Of a stretch of 9,747 nt of DNA, positions 1-6,671 are shown in pieces; the first letter of the stretch is position 1, and each line of letters opens with the position of its first letter. The notes beneath the pieces are model-generated. The model had not been told where the DNA came from. It searched no databases and saw nothing but the letters and a program-made list of their open reading frames with translations. The position numbers and the translations under genes are program-made. Source of the DNA: CAZVJA01 sp964626885 (lineage in GTDB: Bacteria > Planctomycetota > Planctomycetia > Planctomycetales > Planctomycetaceae); NCBI GenBank assembly GCA_964626885.1, contig CAZVJA010000205.1, positions 1 to 9,747 on the forward strand, given 5' to 3'.

Positions 1-56
1 TGATCTCCGTCTTTCCGGGCTGCATCGCGGAGCACTTTTGTTTTCATGCTGCTCAT
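1..56 (-). CDS. N-terminal fragment of an unidentified gene (runs off left edge)
   Basis: On the minus strand an ATG at 56-54 opens a frame reading MSSMKTKVLRDAARKDGD and continuing past position 1. The ATG shares bases with the TGA stop (55-53) of the preceding gene, an ATGA overlap typical of translational coupling, and a G-rich stretch (GGGGTG) about 4 bases upstream may act as ribosome binding site. An in-frame ATG at 47-45 is an alternative start. Only 18 codons are visible, which is too little to assign a family. Its place downstream of an excisionase-like gene would suit a recombinase or replication protein of the element, but this is inference from context only. Confidence 0.5.
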   Translation of the reverse strand, partial: MSSMKTKVLRDAARKDGD

Positions 57-367
57 GCAGCACCCCCGATCAGCACGGCGACGGCCTTTGCGAAGTCTGC
101 ATCGACGGACAGCGTGGCGAGAAACTGCTCCTGCCACTCCTCCGGGAAAGGTTTCGGCTCCCGCCCGAAATTTCCTGGCAGGTTGAGGGCTCGAAGATCA
201 TCGGCACCGGGAAGAAACCGTCGGCCGATTTCCGGGTGGGCATCGACCACGGCGATCAACTCGCCGCGCGTCGCCGGAGCCCAGGGGGTGCGGCCTTGAT
301 CGAGGCAGTTCTGCACGTGACGGAGATAGTCGTCGGTGTTCCTGAAACTGGGTCTTTGCATTATCAT
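53..367 (-). CDS. Hypothetical protein of the integrative element (104 aa)
   Basis: I do not recognise this protein. It reads MIMQRPSFRNTDDYLRHVQN at the start and ends in LIGGAA; it is soluble-looking, mixed acidic/basic, with no signal peptide or membrane segment. The start at 367 is chosen because AAAGGA lies 9 bases upstream; a second ATG at 361 (MQRPSF) is possible, and a TTG at 385 would precede the ribosome binding site and is unlikely. It lies 67 bases downstream of the excisionase-like gene on the same strand, and its stop overlaps the start of the next gene (ATGA), so these form one transcription unit. The PFPEEWQEQFLATL segment looks helical and could mediate protein contact, but no function can be given. 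Confidence 0.6.
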   Translation of the reverse strand: MIMQRPSFRNTDDYLRHVQNCLDQGRTPWAPATRGELIAVVDAHPEIGRRFLPGADDLRALNLPGNFGREPKPFPEEWQEQFLATLSVDADFAKAVAVLIGGAA

Positions 368-434
368 CGGCTTGATTCCTTTCAATCGCCCTGCTGTGAT
401 TTGGCGTCCGGCAGGGCGAATTTTTATTGCTCTC

Positions 435-614
435 TCACTTTCCCTTCCGTGCGACGTACTCGAGCCAATCCCTTCCAGCGATAAATTTCCTTACTCCGAC
501 CTTCACGACCCTGAGCCCGTCGGCCTCGGCCTTTCGCAGGGTGTGTGGGCCCAGCCCGACCCGCTTGCCAAACTCATCACGCCGATACACTTCGTCGGCT
601 CGGATCTCGTTCAT
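435..614 (-). CDS. Excisionase-like helix-turn-helix DNA-binding protein (59 aa)
   Basis: A small basic protein, MNEIRADEVYRRDEFGKRVG onward, with the pattern of MerR/Xis-type winged-helix domains: the segment RRDEFGKRVGLGPHTLRKAE (residues 11-30) forms the helix-turn-helix and VVKVGVRKFIAGRDWLEYV resembles the wing and the following 'grk.i...dleeyl' helix of excisionase-family proteins. Known: such proteins bend att-site DNA and steer integrases towards excision, or act as small regulators. The ATG at 614 is preferred to one 15 codons upstream because GAAAGG sits 8 bases before it. It lies downstream of a hairpin terminator (690-717), so it probably has its own promoter. Recombination directionality factor is inferred from size, fold and neighbourhood; a plain transcriptional regulator is the alternative. 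Confidence 0.6.
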   Translation of the reverse strand: MNEIRADEVYRRDEFGKRVGLGPHTLRKAEADGLRVVKVGVRKFIAGRDWLEYVARKGK

Positions 615-689
615 GCTGACAACCTTTCGTGAAACTTGTTTGTGCGATGTGCTTCGCACGTTGTTCGCTCCTATGTCCTATCAAAGCAG

Positions 690-717
690 AAAACCCGCCT
701 TAAAAAAGACGGGTTTT
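690..717 (-). terminator. Rho-independent terminator after the 228-aa gene
   Basis: AAAACCCGCCTT (690-701) pairs with AAGACGGGTTTT (706-717), 12 pairs with one mismatch and a four-A loop. Read on the minus strand the stem is followed by a T-rich run (TTTTCTGCTTT). It lies 38 bases past the stop of the minus-strand gene ending at 756 and before the next gene start at 614, the expected place for a terminator. The A/T-rich arms mean it might work in both directions. Confidence 0.75.
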
Positions 718-755
718 GCTTGGTTGAAAACGGACTATCCGTTTTTCGTCCGATG

Positions 756-1442
756 CTATTTACGTGCGACGGGCTTCCATTCCTGGGCGTAATTGCGGCA
801 CTGGCGGATCAACGATTCAATCCGCTTGTGCCCGGTGATATCTTTCTCCCTGCAAAACGTGCGGATTCGCTCGGGTAGTTCACGTCCGGTGGGTGGGTGC
901 TTACGCAAATACTCGATCGCGTCTTTCAGCGTATCGTCGCGCGGTTTTGGTGGCCGAGAAAGTTTCGGACTCTCCGAATTTTGTTTGCCGATCAGCAGGG
1001 CAATTGCTGTCTCAATCTTCTGCGGGATATGCCCCAGACGTGGCAGCGGTGGCATCGATCCTTTTCGAGCCCGCTTAGTTCCGGGCCACCCAGCCCAAAC
1101 GTCACTGACGGCCCCGGCGATCACTGGTGCATTGCAGTCGGTCAAAATCTCTTGAACCAACTCCATGCCGCGTTGCTCATCGTCAAGACCCCCGAAAGCA
1201 TCGGTGAACGGCATACCCTTCCGGGCCGCATGTCGATCCGGCGAATCGAGTTCCTGAACTATCTCCCAAGCTTCACACAGCGGCGGGTTGATCGGGTTGA
1301 GCCAAATTAAAGCCCGATCAATGCTCAGGGAATAATCGGCCGGCCTTGCGACAGCCTCAAACGCTTTGATTCGCTGAGCTAGCTCCTCGAGGACTCGCAC
1401 TAAATCGGCAATCGCAGCCTGACGTTGTTTTTTAGTTATCAC
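756..1442 (-). CDS. Hypothetical protein of the integrative element (228 aa)
   Basis: No family recognised. The open frame extends to 1937, but the upstream part runs through a tRNA fragment and repeat DNA (it yields the HPAGFEPATFGS string typical of an antisense tRNA translation), so it is not protein. The GTG at 1442 is chosen: AAAGGA lies 8 bases before it and the following residues, MITKKQRQAAIADLVRVLEE, begin a plausible amphipathic helix. Visible parts are a charged N-terminal helical region (1-35), a central section with several Trp and Pro (SLSIDRALIWLNPINPP), a Lys/Pro-rich linker (about 155-168) and a basic C-terminal helical region with KDITGHKRIESLIRQCRNY that could be a winged-helix-like DNA-binding end. 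It is the first gene of the visible element, preceded by operator-like repeats and followed by a terminator. Confidence 0.6.
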   Translation of the reverse strand: MITKKQRQAAIADLVRVLEELAQRIKAFEAVARPADYSLSIDRALIWLNPINPPLCEAWEIVQELDSPDRHAARKGMPFTDAFGGLDDEQRGMELVQEILTDCNAPVIAGAVSDVWAGWPGTKRARKGSMPPLPRLGHIPQKIETAIALLIGKQNSESPKLSRPPKPRDDTLKDAIEYLRKHPPTGRELPERIRTFCREKDITGHKRIESLIRQCRNYAQEWKPVARK

Positions 1443-1500
1443 GTCGCCGTTCCTTTTGCGACGTTCCAAAACAGATCGCGGCAGCCGGTGGAACACTCCG

Positions 1501-1566
1501 GTTTTCGGATGTACGGTCCTAGCCGCGATGTCTCGAAAACTGGGTACATACCGAAAACTGTACCCA
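1501..1566. promoter_or_regulatory. Operator- or iteron-like repeat cluster upstream of the 228-aa gene
   Basis: Three copies of CGAAAAC occur here: one inverted at 1501-1507 and two direct at 1534-1540 and 1552-1558, 18 bases apart. The longer form GTACAT(A)CCGAAAAC occurs on the plus strand at 1544-1558 and on the minus strand at 1514-1501. In addition TGGGTACA (1541-1548) and TGTACCCA (1559-1566) form a perfect 8-bp inverted repeat around a 10-base spacer. The cluster lies 59-124 bases ahead of the GTG start at 1442 and 107 bases inside the tRNA fragment. A repressor/activator operator, or arm sites for an integrase or excisionase, are both plausible; the protein that binds is not known. 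Confidence 0.45.
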
Positions 1567-1672
1567 ACTTTGTCTTTCAAGCTCACATTGTACGCCGGTT
1601 CCGCCTTTCGGCCATGTTGAGTTTTCACGTTGTTTGTAGGCAGTTGAAACCTAGCAGCAACGCAACGCATAA

Positions 1673-1714
1673 CTACGGAACCGAAGGTTGCTGGTTCGAA
1701 TCCAGCGGGGTGTA
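1673..1714 (+). pseudogene. 3' fragment of tRNA-Arg(ACG): putative attachment site
   Basis: Reading 5' to 3': anticodon loop CTACGGA (1673-1679; anticodon ACG at 1675-1677), 3' anticodon stem ACCGA (1680-1684), variable loop AGGTT (1685-1689), an intact T-arm GCTGG-TTCGAAT-CCAGC (1690-1706), 3' acceptor strand GGGGTGT (1707-1713) and discriminator A (1714), with no encoded CCA. Upstream bases do not supply a matching 5' anticodon strand (TCGGT expected), D-arm or an ACACCCC acceptor strand, so this is not a complete tRNA. A break exactly in the anticodon loop is what site-specific integration into a tRNA leaves at the far end of an element. Confidence 0.75.
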
Positions 1715-1983
1715 CTTCTTTTACCGCTCCAAACGCACCTCGCGCCCAACTCCGAGCCCGGCTGTACAACAAAGTGGACAACAGCTTCGAGCCTGAGGAC
1801 CGGGCTCCTGAGTCCCTTCCGCCGGCAAAGAGTTGGTTTTCACCGGCCTGAACAAGGCCGATCCGTGTCCGACTTTCGGAACCATCGGACCTGGAAACCG
1901 TGGGTTGGCGGTTCGAATCGAGTATCTTCGAACGCACCTCGCGCCTGGCTCCGGGAAAAACGGTACGATCGGGAGTACAACAA
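1693..1983 (+). repeat. Two diverged copies of a tRNA-end-linked unit
   Basis: Three short blocks occur in the same order twice: GGTTCGAATC at 1693 and 1910, AACGCACCTCGCGCC at 1732-1746 and 1931-1945 (15 of 15 identical), and GTACAACAA at 1764-1772 and 1975-1983. The first unit starts in the tRNA fragment's T-arm; in the second the T-stem can no longer pair, so it is a decayed copy. The spacing between blocks differs (39 and 32 versus 21 and 44 bases between block starts), showing that the copies have gained and lost bases since they split. Confidence 0.6.
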
Positions 1984-2130
1984 TAGGCGGCCAGCTGGTT
2001 GCAAGGTCGTGCCGGAATGATGCTGGTCCACTCCCGGAGCTTACCGAGAAACGTCTATCTCTCGGGACCAACACGAAACATCAATTGCGACGCTTTCGCC
2101 CGCATAGCGAAGATGGGGACTGCTTCGAAG
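1715..2130. other. Non-coding stretch between element end and kinase
   Basis: I see no convincing gene here; open frames on both strands read through repeat DNA. It holds a pair of related sequence units (see the repeat at 1693-1983) and the likely leader of the kinase gene. No good sigma-70-like promoter or strong ribosome binding site stands out before the kinase start. Confidence 0.5.
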
Positions 2131-5100
2131 ATGGATGTTACTAAAGTAAACGCTGTCTTTCTCGATGCTTTGCGGCGTCCCACTTTCAATGAGCGTCGAA
2201 TGTACCTCGACGAAGTGTGTGCTAACGACAAGGAGCTTCGCCAGGCCGTGGAAGCGAAGCTCTGGGAGCATGCCGAGTCGAACACGCACCTGGTCCCTCC
2301 CGAGCAAGCGGAATCTCTGGAAACTCAACCAGATCCGTCCAGCAAGCAAATCGGTCCCTATCGATTGTTGCGGCAGATTGGCGAGGGGGGCATGGGTGTT
2401 GTTTTCGTCGCCGAGCAAACCGCGCCGTTCGCCCGACAGGTGGCGCTCAAGATCATCAAGCCGGGGATGGATACGCACGAAGTCGTTGGCCGGTTTGAGG
2501 CTGAACGGCAAGCGCTGGCATTAATGGACCATCCGAATATCGCCCGCGTTTATGATGCGGGCACAACAGAATCTGGCAGGCCTTACTTTGTGATGGAACT
2601 CGTGCACGGAGTTCCATTGACCCTGTACTGCGATCAGCAGTCGCTTTCTCCTCGCGATCGACTGAACCTGTTCGTCCAGGTTTGCAACGCCGTACAACAC
2701 GCTCACCAGAAGGGGATCATTCATCGTGATCTGAAGCCTTCGAATATTCTCGTAACCCTGTACGACGGCCGCCCCGTGCCGAAAGTCATCGACTTCGGCA
2801 TCGCGAAGGCGACCGGGCCGGCGCTGACCGGACGGACGTTGTTCACCGAACTCGGTCAGGTCTTAGGTACGTTGCAGTACATGTCACCAGAACAGGCGGA
2901 ACTCAACCCGTCCGACGTTGACACGCGCAGCGACGTCTATTCCCTGGGAGTCATCCTGTATGAACTTCTGACCGGGACGACACCATTCGAAAAGCACCGA
3001 CTCCGTGCCGCCGCCCTGATGGAAGCGCTGCGCATTATTCGTGAAGAGGAGCCACCGAGACCCAGCGCCCGCCTTAGCACCATCGATGAAGCTCCGACCA
3101 TCTCCGCGAGACGCGGACTGGAACCGAAAAAGCTGACCAGCCTTGTGCGCGGCGAACTAGACTGGGTCGCCATGAAAGCGATCGAAAAAGACCGATCGCG
3201 ACGCTACGAAACCGCCAGCAGTCTTGCGCAGGACGTCCAACGATTTCTATCGAACCTTCCTGTCGAGGCCTGCCCTCCCTCTGCAATGTACCGGTTCCGC
3301 ATGTTCGCGCGCCGAAACCGATTCTCGCTGGCCATCGGCACGCTGCTGCTGATTGCGATGCTGGTGACTCTGGTCACACTCGTTGTCAGCAATGAGATTA
3401 TCCGTGCGGAAAGCGACCAGAAGCAGATTGCTCTCAACGAACGCGATGTAGCCTTGGGCGACGCACGAGATCAGGAAAAGAACGCGAGGCAGAAAGCCGC
3501 CGAAGCTGAAGCGTCGCGCGCCGTCGCGGCAGCCAACGAGAAGAAAGCGGTCGCGCAGGAGTCGCTCGCCCGCCGGCGGTTCTATGCCGCGCAAACTAAT
3601 GCCGCGATGCAGGCGTGGGAGTCGGGCGAGATGCCGCGCGTCATGGAAATCCTGGAAAGCCAACGACCCAGTTCCGATGAGGAAGATTTGCGATCCTTCG
3701 AGTGGTACTACCTCTGGGGTCTCTGCAACAGCGGACGCCGGTCGTACTTGCACGGTCATACGTCGGCGGTTCTCTCCGTCGCATTCTCCCCTGACGGACG
3801 AACCCTGTCATCCGGGAGCTGGGATACAACGATCCGGTTCTGGGATGGCGGGACGGGGAAGCCGCAAGGAGTCATCCGCGGGCATGAGGGGGGCGTGTGG
3901 GTCGTCGCGTATTCACCCAACGGAAAACTGCTCGCGTCGGGGGGAGATGAAACCGAATCGACGGCAATCTGGGATCTTGCAACTCAAAAGCCGCTGCACA
4001 GATTTCCCGGGACATCTTCAGGGCTCGCATTTTCTCCGGATGGAAAGCTGCTGGCTGCGGGGGGTGATAAGGTGAAGCTGTGGGACGTTGCGACGGGCGA
4101 AACGAGCGCCGAGATCGAAGGTGCTGGAAGCGTGGTTTGTTATCTGCCCGACGGGAAATCGCTAGTGACTCTTTCGGGCCGGTTTGAGGAGAAGGGCACG
4201 GTACATCTCTGGGATGTCGAATCGCGGAAGCAGAAAAGCAGCCTGCGGATACCACATTTGGCGACGGTCAACTTACATCCCGACGGCAAGACTCTTGCCG
4301 CGCACTCATTCTCAATGGGCTTGGGGCTCTGGGATCTCAATACCGGAAAACAGTTGACGAAGCTTCGCGGACAGAGAGGCGAAATCCGGGCGCTCGCATT
4401 TTCCGCCGACGGGAAGCGGCTTGCGTCGGGAAGCGAGGATCGGACTGTTTATGTGTGGAGTCTACCCGACGGCAACATCGTCGCCCGCGAAGTTCACCGC
4501 GATCCGGTGTGGGGAATCGCATTCTCGCCGGACGGAAAGATTCTCGCCTCATCGACAACCAAGGGAGATATCCGTCTGTGGGATATGACTCCGTCCCGGG
4601 AAGGATTTACGGTGGCAAAGGATGAAGCGCTGAAGTCACTTGGCTACTCGGCCGGTGGCAAGAAGGTAGTGGTAAGTACATCGAAGTCGACCAAGATCTT
4701 CGACTCGACTTCCGGTTCCGAGACAGCTTCAGCCAGCGCGTTGCGACCGTGGCAGATCTCCCCCGAGACCGAATTGTTTGCCGAAAGGCTAAAGGACCAT
4801 ACATTGATTCGGGATCACAATGACGGCAAGCAATCAGCGACGCTCGATCTTGGAGACATCACAAATCTCAGCTTCTCCAAAAAGAATGGCCAACTCGCGA
4901 CCTGGAAGCCGTGGAGTGGCGGCAGTACTGTGAAGTTGTGGGATGTGGCGGCAAGATCGTCTCGCGAATTCACTGTCGGTCCGCCGCAGATGAATCGGCT
5001 GTCGGTGCTATGCGCCGATATTTCTCCCGATGGAAAATTTCTGGCCGCAGGGTATCAATTTCAATGGGTATCCGTATGGGAGATAAAGACAGGAAAGATA

Positions 5101-5973
5101 ATGCTCGAGCTGTACCAGGAACCCGCCATGATGAACGTCGTGTCGGTGAAGTTCTCACCCGACGTCAAATTGCTGGCGGTAGGAACAGATGTTGGCACGG
5201 TCACGTTGTGGGATCTTGCTAGTGGAGCACTGATGACGACCTGCAAGGGTCACACCCGCCACGTGAATGCTCTCGCATTCTCGCCGAAGGGAGATTCATT
5301 GGCGACCGCTGGCGCGGACAAGACCGTGCGCTTCTGGGATGTCCAGACCGGGCAAGAACGGATGGCACTCAAAGCACACGACGCCCAAGTCCAGTTCGTG
5401 GCCTATTCTCCCGATGAATATTCGCTCCTGACCGCTTCGGAAGACGGAGCAGTGAAGATTTGGACTGCTGCAACCGATGACGAAGCTCACGCACGCCGGT
5501 CTACTCAAATCTCCGAGCAACCGCTGCAACCCCTCGCGTCAACGTACGAACTGCTTTCCTGGAATCTTGTCATCGACAAAGACACCGAGCCCGATGGTGT
5601 GCGTCGGGCCGTCGAACTCGCTGAGCGGGCAATCAGTGCGGCACCTGAATCAGGATCGAGCTGGGGAGTTCTTGGTGCGGCGTATTCGCGTGCGGGTCAA
5701 TGGCAAAAGTCCCTCGAAGCGCTCGACCGATCTGACAAACTTCGCCCTGAAAAAGAGGACGCCGTCAATGGTTTCTTCCGCGCCATTGCACTTTGGAACC
5801 TAAACCAGAAGGAGCAGGCACGTCGAAGTTTTGAACGTGCCGCGCGCTGGGTCGATCAGAAAGCTCCGCTTGACGCGTACTTCAAGCCATTCCGAGAGGA
5901 AGCAGCCGCGGTGCTGGGACTAGGGCCTGTTCCCGGCCCTGCGAATACAAATCCCGCGAAAAGACAACAATAG
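2131..5973 (+). CDS. Membrane-anchored Ser/Thr protein kinase with 14 WD40 repeats and TPR-like tail
   Basis: A 1280-aa protein of the PknB/Hanks-type family fused to WD40 propellers, an architecture common in planctomycetes. From the chosen start: an N-terminal segment (9-50) with the LDEVCANDKELRQAVEAKL pattern that precedes many planctomycete kinases; kinase domain about 74-375 with glycine loop GEGGMG (84-89), VALK lysine 107, HRDLKPSN (Asp 200) and DFG (221-223), then GTLQYMSPEQ, so it should be active; one membrane helix about 399-419; an Ala/Glu/Lys-rich coiled coil about 421-487; WD40 repeats about 540-1115, which I count as 14, enough for two seven-bladed propellers; and a TPR-like tail about 1150-1250. 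The kinase faces the cytoplasm and the propellers the other side, if there is a single pass. Start: ATG 2131 fits the family's N-terminus, with GGGGA about 10 bases upstream; ATG 2113 is also possible, while 1999 adds unrelated sequence. No partner gene is adjacent, and the substrate is unknown. Confidence 0.93.
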   Translation: MDVTKVNAVFLDALRRPTFNERRMYLDEVCANDKELRQAVEAKLWEHAESNTHLVPPEQAESLETQPDPSSKQIGPYRLLRQIGEGGMGVVFVAEQTAPFARQVALKIIKPGMDTHEVVGRFEAERQALALMDHPNIARVYDAGTTESGRPYFVMELVHGVPLTLYCDQQSLSPRDRLNLFVQVCNAVQHAHQKGIIHRDLKPSNILVTLYDGRPVPKVIDFGIAKATGPALTGRTLFTELGQVLGTLQYMSPEQAELNPSDVDTRSDVYSLGVILYELLTGTTPFEKHRLRAAALMEALRIIREEEPPRPSARLSTIDEAPTISARRGLEPKKLTSLVRGELDWVAMKAIEKDRSRRYETASSLAQDVQRFLSNLPVEACPPSAMYRFRMFARRNRFSLAIGTLLLIAMLVTLVTLVVSNEIIRAESDQKQIALNERDVALGDARDQEKNARQKAAEAEASRAVAAANEKKAVAQESLARRRFYAAQTNAAMQAWESGEMPRVMEILESQRPSSDEEDLRSFEWYYLWGLCNSGRRSYLHGHTSAVLSVAFSPDGRTLSSGSWDTTIRFWDGGTGKPQGVIRGHEGGVWVVAYSPNGKLLASGGDETESTAIWDLATQKPLHRFPGTSSGLAFSPDGKLLAAGGDKVKLWDVATGETSAEIEGAGSVVCYLPDGKSLVTLSGRFEEKGTVHLWDVESRKQKSSLRIPHLATVNLHPDGKTLAAHSFSMGLGLWDLNTGKQLTKLRGQRGEIRALAFSADGKRLASGSEDRTVYVWSLPDGNIVAREVHRDPVWGIAFSPDGKILASSTTKGDIRLWDMTPSREGFTVAKDEALKSLGYSAGGKKVVVSTSKSTKIFDSTSGSETASASALRPWQISPETELFAERLKDHTLIRDHNDGKQSATLDLGDITNLSFSKKNGQLATWKPWSGGSTVKLWDVAARSSREFTVGPPQMNRLSVLCADISPDGKFLAAGYQFQWVSVWEIKTGKIMLELYQEPAMMNVVSVKFSPDVKLLAVGTDVGTVTLWDLASGALMTTCKGHTRHVNALAFSPKGDSLATAGADKTVRFWDVQTGQERMALKAHDAQVQFVAYSPDEYSLLTASEDGAVKIWTAATDDEAHARRSTQISEQPLQPLASTYELLSWNLVIDKDTEPDGVRRAVELAERAISAAPESGSSWGVLGAAYSRAGQWQKSLEALDRSDKLRPEKEDAVNGFFRAIALWNLNQKEQARRSFERAARWVDQKAPLDAYFKPFREEAAAVLGLGPVPGPANTNPAKRQQ

Positions 5974-6046
5974 CACCAATCCGAGACTGCTCGCGCGCGG
6001 CGGCTTGTGGGTTCGTTCCGACAATCGATACCGTGGCGTTGCGGAA

Positions 6047-6070
6047 CTGGTTCGAATTCAGCGGGGTGTA
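6047..6070 (+). repeat. Second copy of the tRNA-Arg 3' end (T-arm plus acceptor strand)
   Basis: This 24-base stretch matches 1691-1714 at 23 positions (T instead of C at 6058) in the same orientation. It contains CTGGTTCGAATTCAGC followed by GGGGTGTA. The T-stem is damaged (two outer/inner pairs lost), and nothing upstream resembles the rest of a tRNA, so it is a relic and not a working gene. It lies 73 bases after the kinase stop codon, so the kinase is enclosed by this repeat and the fragment at 1673-1714. Confidence 0.7.
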
Positions 6071-6129
6071 ATAACTTACGGCAAATCGACGGCCAAAACA
6101 GTCGATAAACCAGTAGTAGCAACCGGACC

Positions 6130-6546
6130 ATGCGCTGGAAGCTCATCGCCGTTCGCCGTGGCTATTGCAATCGGCGATACCATCGAAAGCGTGCATGTTC
6201 TGGGCGCACGCAGTTCCCCCGTCGAAGGAACGATCATCAAACGGGAACAATTTAGCCGCTGGGGCATTCCCGCTGGGAAGCTGACCGTTCAAATTCCTGA
6301 ACAGGGTGATACGGTCACTGCCATTACCAATACCGACTCGATGAAAGAACTTCCGGCCAAATCAGATTTCACTATACGGGCGATCCAGACCGCGAGATAT
6401 TCATCGAAGGCGAAGAGAATCCGATCGGCGTTGCACTGTTTTTGTGGGGACTAACCGCAGTAGTTCTTCTGTTCTGCGTTGCCCCCGTGTTTGCCCGCCA
6501 GTCTGCGGTACAGTCCAATACGCCGTTAGACGAAAAGCTAGCCTGA
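6130..6546 (+). pseudogene. Small membrane protein gene broken by two compensating frameshifts
   Basis: An ATG at 6130 opens MRWKLIA. The likely continuation, FAVAIAIGDTIESVHVLGAR, lies one base further on (from 6152), and the frame starting at 6130 itself reaches a stop near 6250. The +1 frame stays protein-like up to KELPAKSDF (to 6370), then the original frame resumes as HYTGDPDREIFIEGEENPIG (from 6370), a hydrophobic helix VALFLWGLTAVVLLFCVAPV and a TGA at 6544-6546. One extra base near 6151 and one missing base near 6370 restore a protein of about 138 aa with an N-terminal hydrophobic stretch, an extramembrane domain and a C-terminal membrane helix. The 'Y.GDP.RE' segment before a C-terminal helix recalls DUF3592-type membrane proteins, but the match is loose. 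Two sequencing errors would give the same picture. Confidence 0.6.
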
Positions 6547-6666
6547 CGCTGCAACCGCAGTCTCTACATTCGGCTGCCAGACTTTCTCAGCCGCGTCTTT
6601 CAGCTTGTTCGCCATGCCGATGTGGCGTAGCGTCGTTCCGAAATCCTTGTGACGCTTCTGCTTCAT
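6538..6666 (-). CDS. Possible small hypothetical protein (42 aa)
   Basis: From ATG 6666 the minus strand reads MKQKRHKDFGTTLRHIGMAN and then KLKDAAEKVWQPNVETAVAA, a basic, helical-looking peptide with G/C-rich third codon positions like a real gene. It converges on the broken membrane-protein gene and their ends overlap by 9 bases. There is no well-placed ribosome binding site; the only purine-rich run (GGAAGGA) lies 13 or more bases upstream, inside the palindrome at 6672-6709. The frame is open to 6729, but that part is the palindrome. I do not recognise it; it could equally be a remnant of a longer gene. Confidence 0.35.
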   Translation of the reverse strand: MKQKRHKDFGTTLRHIGMANKLKDAAEKVWQPNVETAVAASG

Positions 6667-6671
6667 GATCC

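Larger units (their letters stand above)
1..1714. mobile_element. Distal end of a tRNA-Arg-targeted integrative element (partial)
   Basis: Seen: a run of short minus-strand genes including an excisionase-like helix-turn-helix protein, bounded on the right by a tRNA 3' fragment that begins inside the anticodon loop (1673-1714). Known: tyrosine integrases often recombine in tRNA anticodon or T loops, leaving a rebuilt tRNA beside the integrase at one end and a bare 3' fragment at the other. Inferred: since the fragment is on the plus strand and the bases to its left do not continue the tRNA, the element lies to the left and extends past position 1, where the integrase and the intact tRNA-Arg should be found. 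No integrase is visible in the window, so the identification rests on the att-like fragment and the excisionase-like gene. Confidence 0.5.

Noticed and set aside
38..484. Plus-strand 148-aa frame
   Set aside because: Antisense to better supported minus-strand genes with ribosome binding sites; no domain-like sequence.
1600..1714. A complete tRNA gene ending at 1714
   Set aside because: The T-arm and 3' acceptor strand are good, but no ACACCCC acceptor partner, D-arm or 5' anticodon strand exists upstream; only the 3' part is present.
1999..2130. Kinase N-terminus starting at ATG 1999
   Set aside because: These 44 codons have no relation to the conserved start of planctomycete kinases and overlap repeat-derived DNA; the family-like sequence begins just after 2131.
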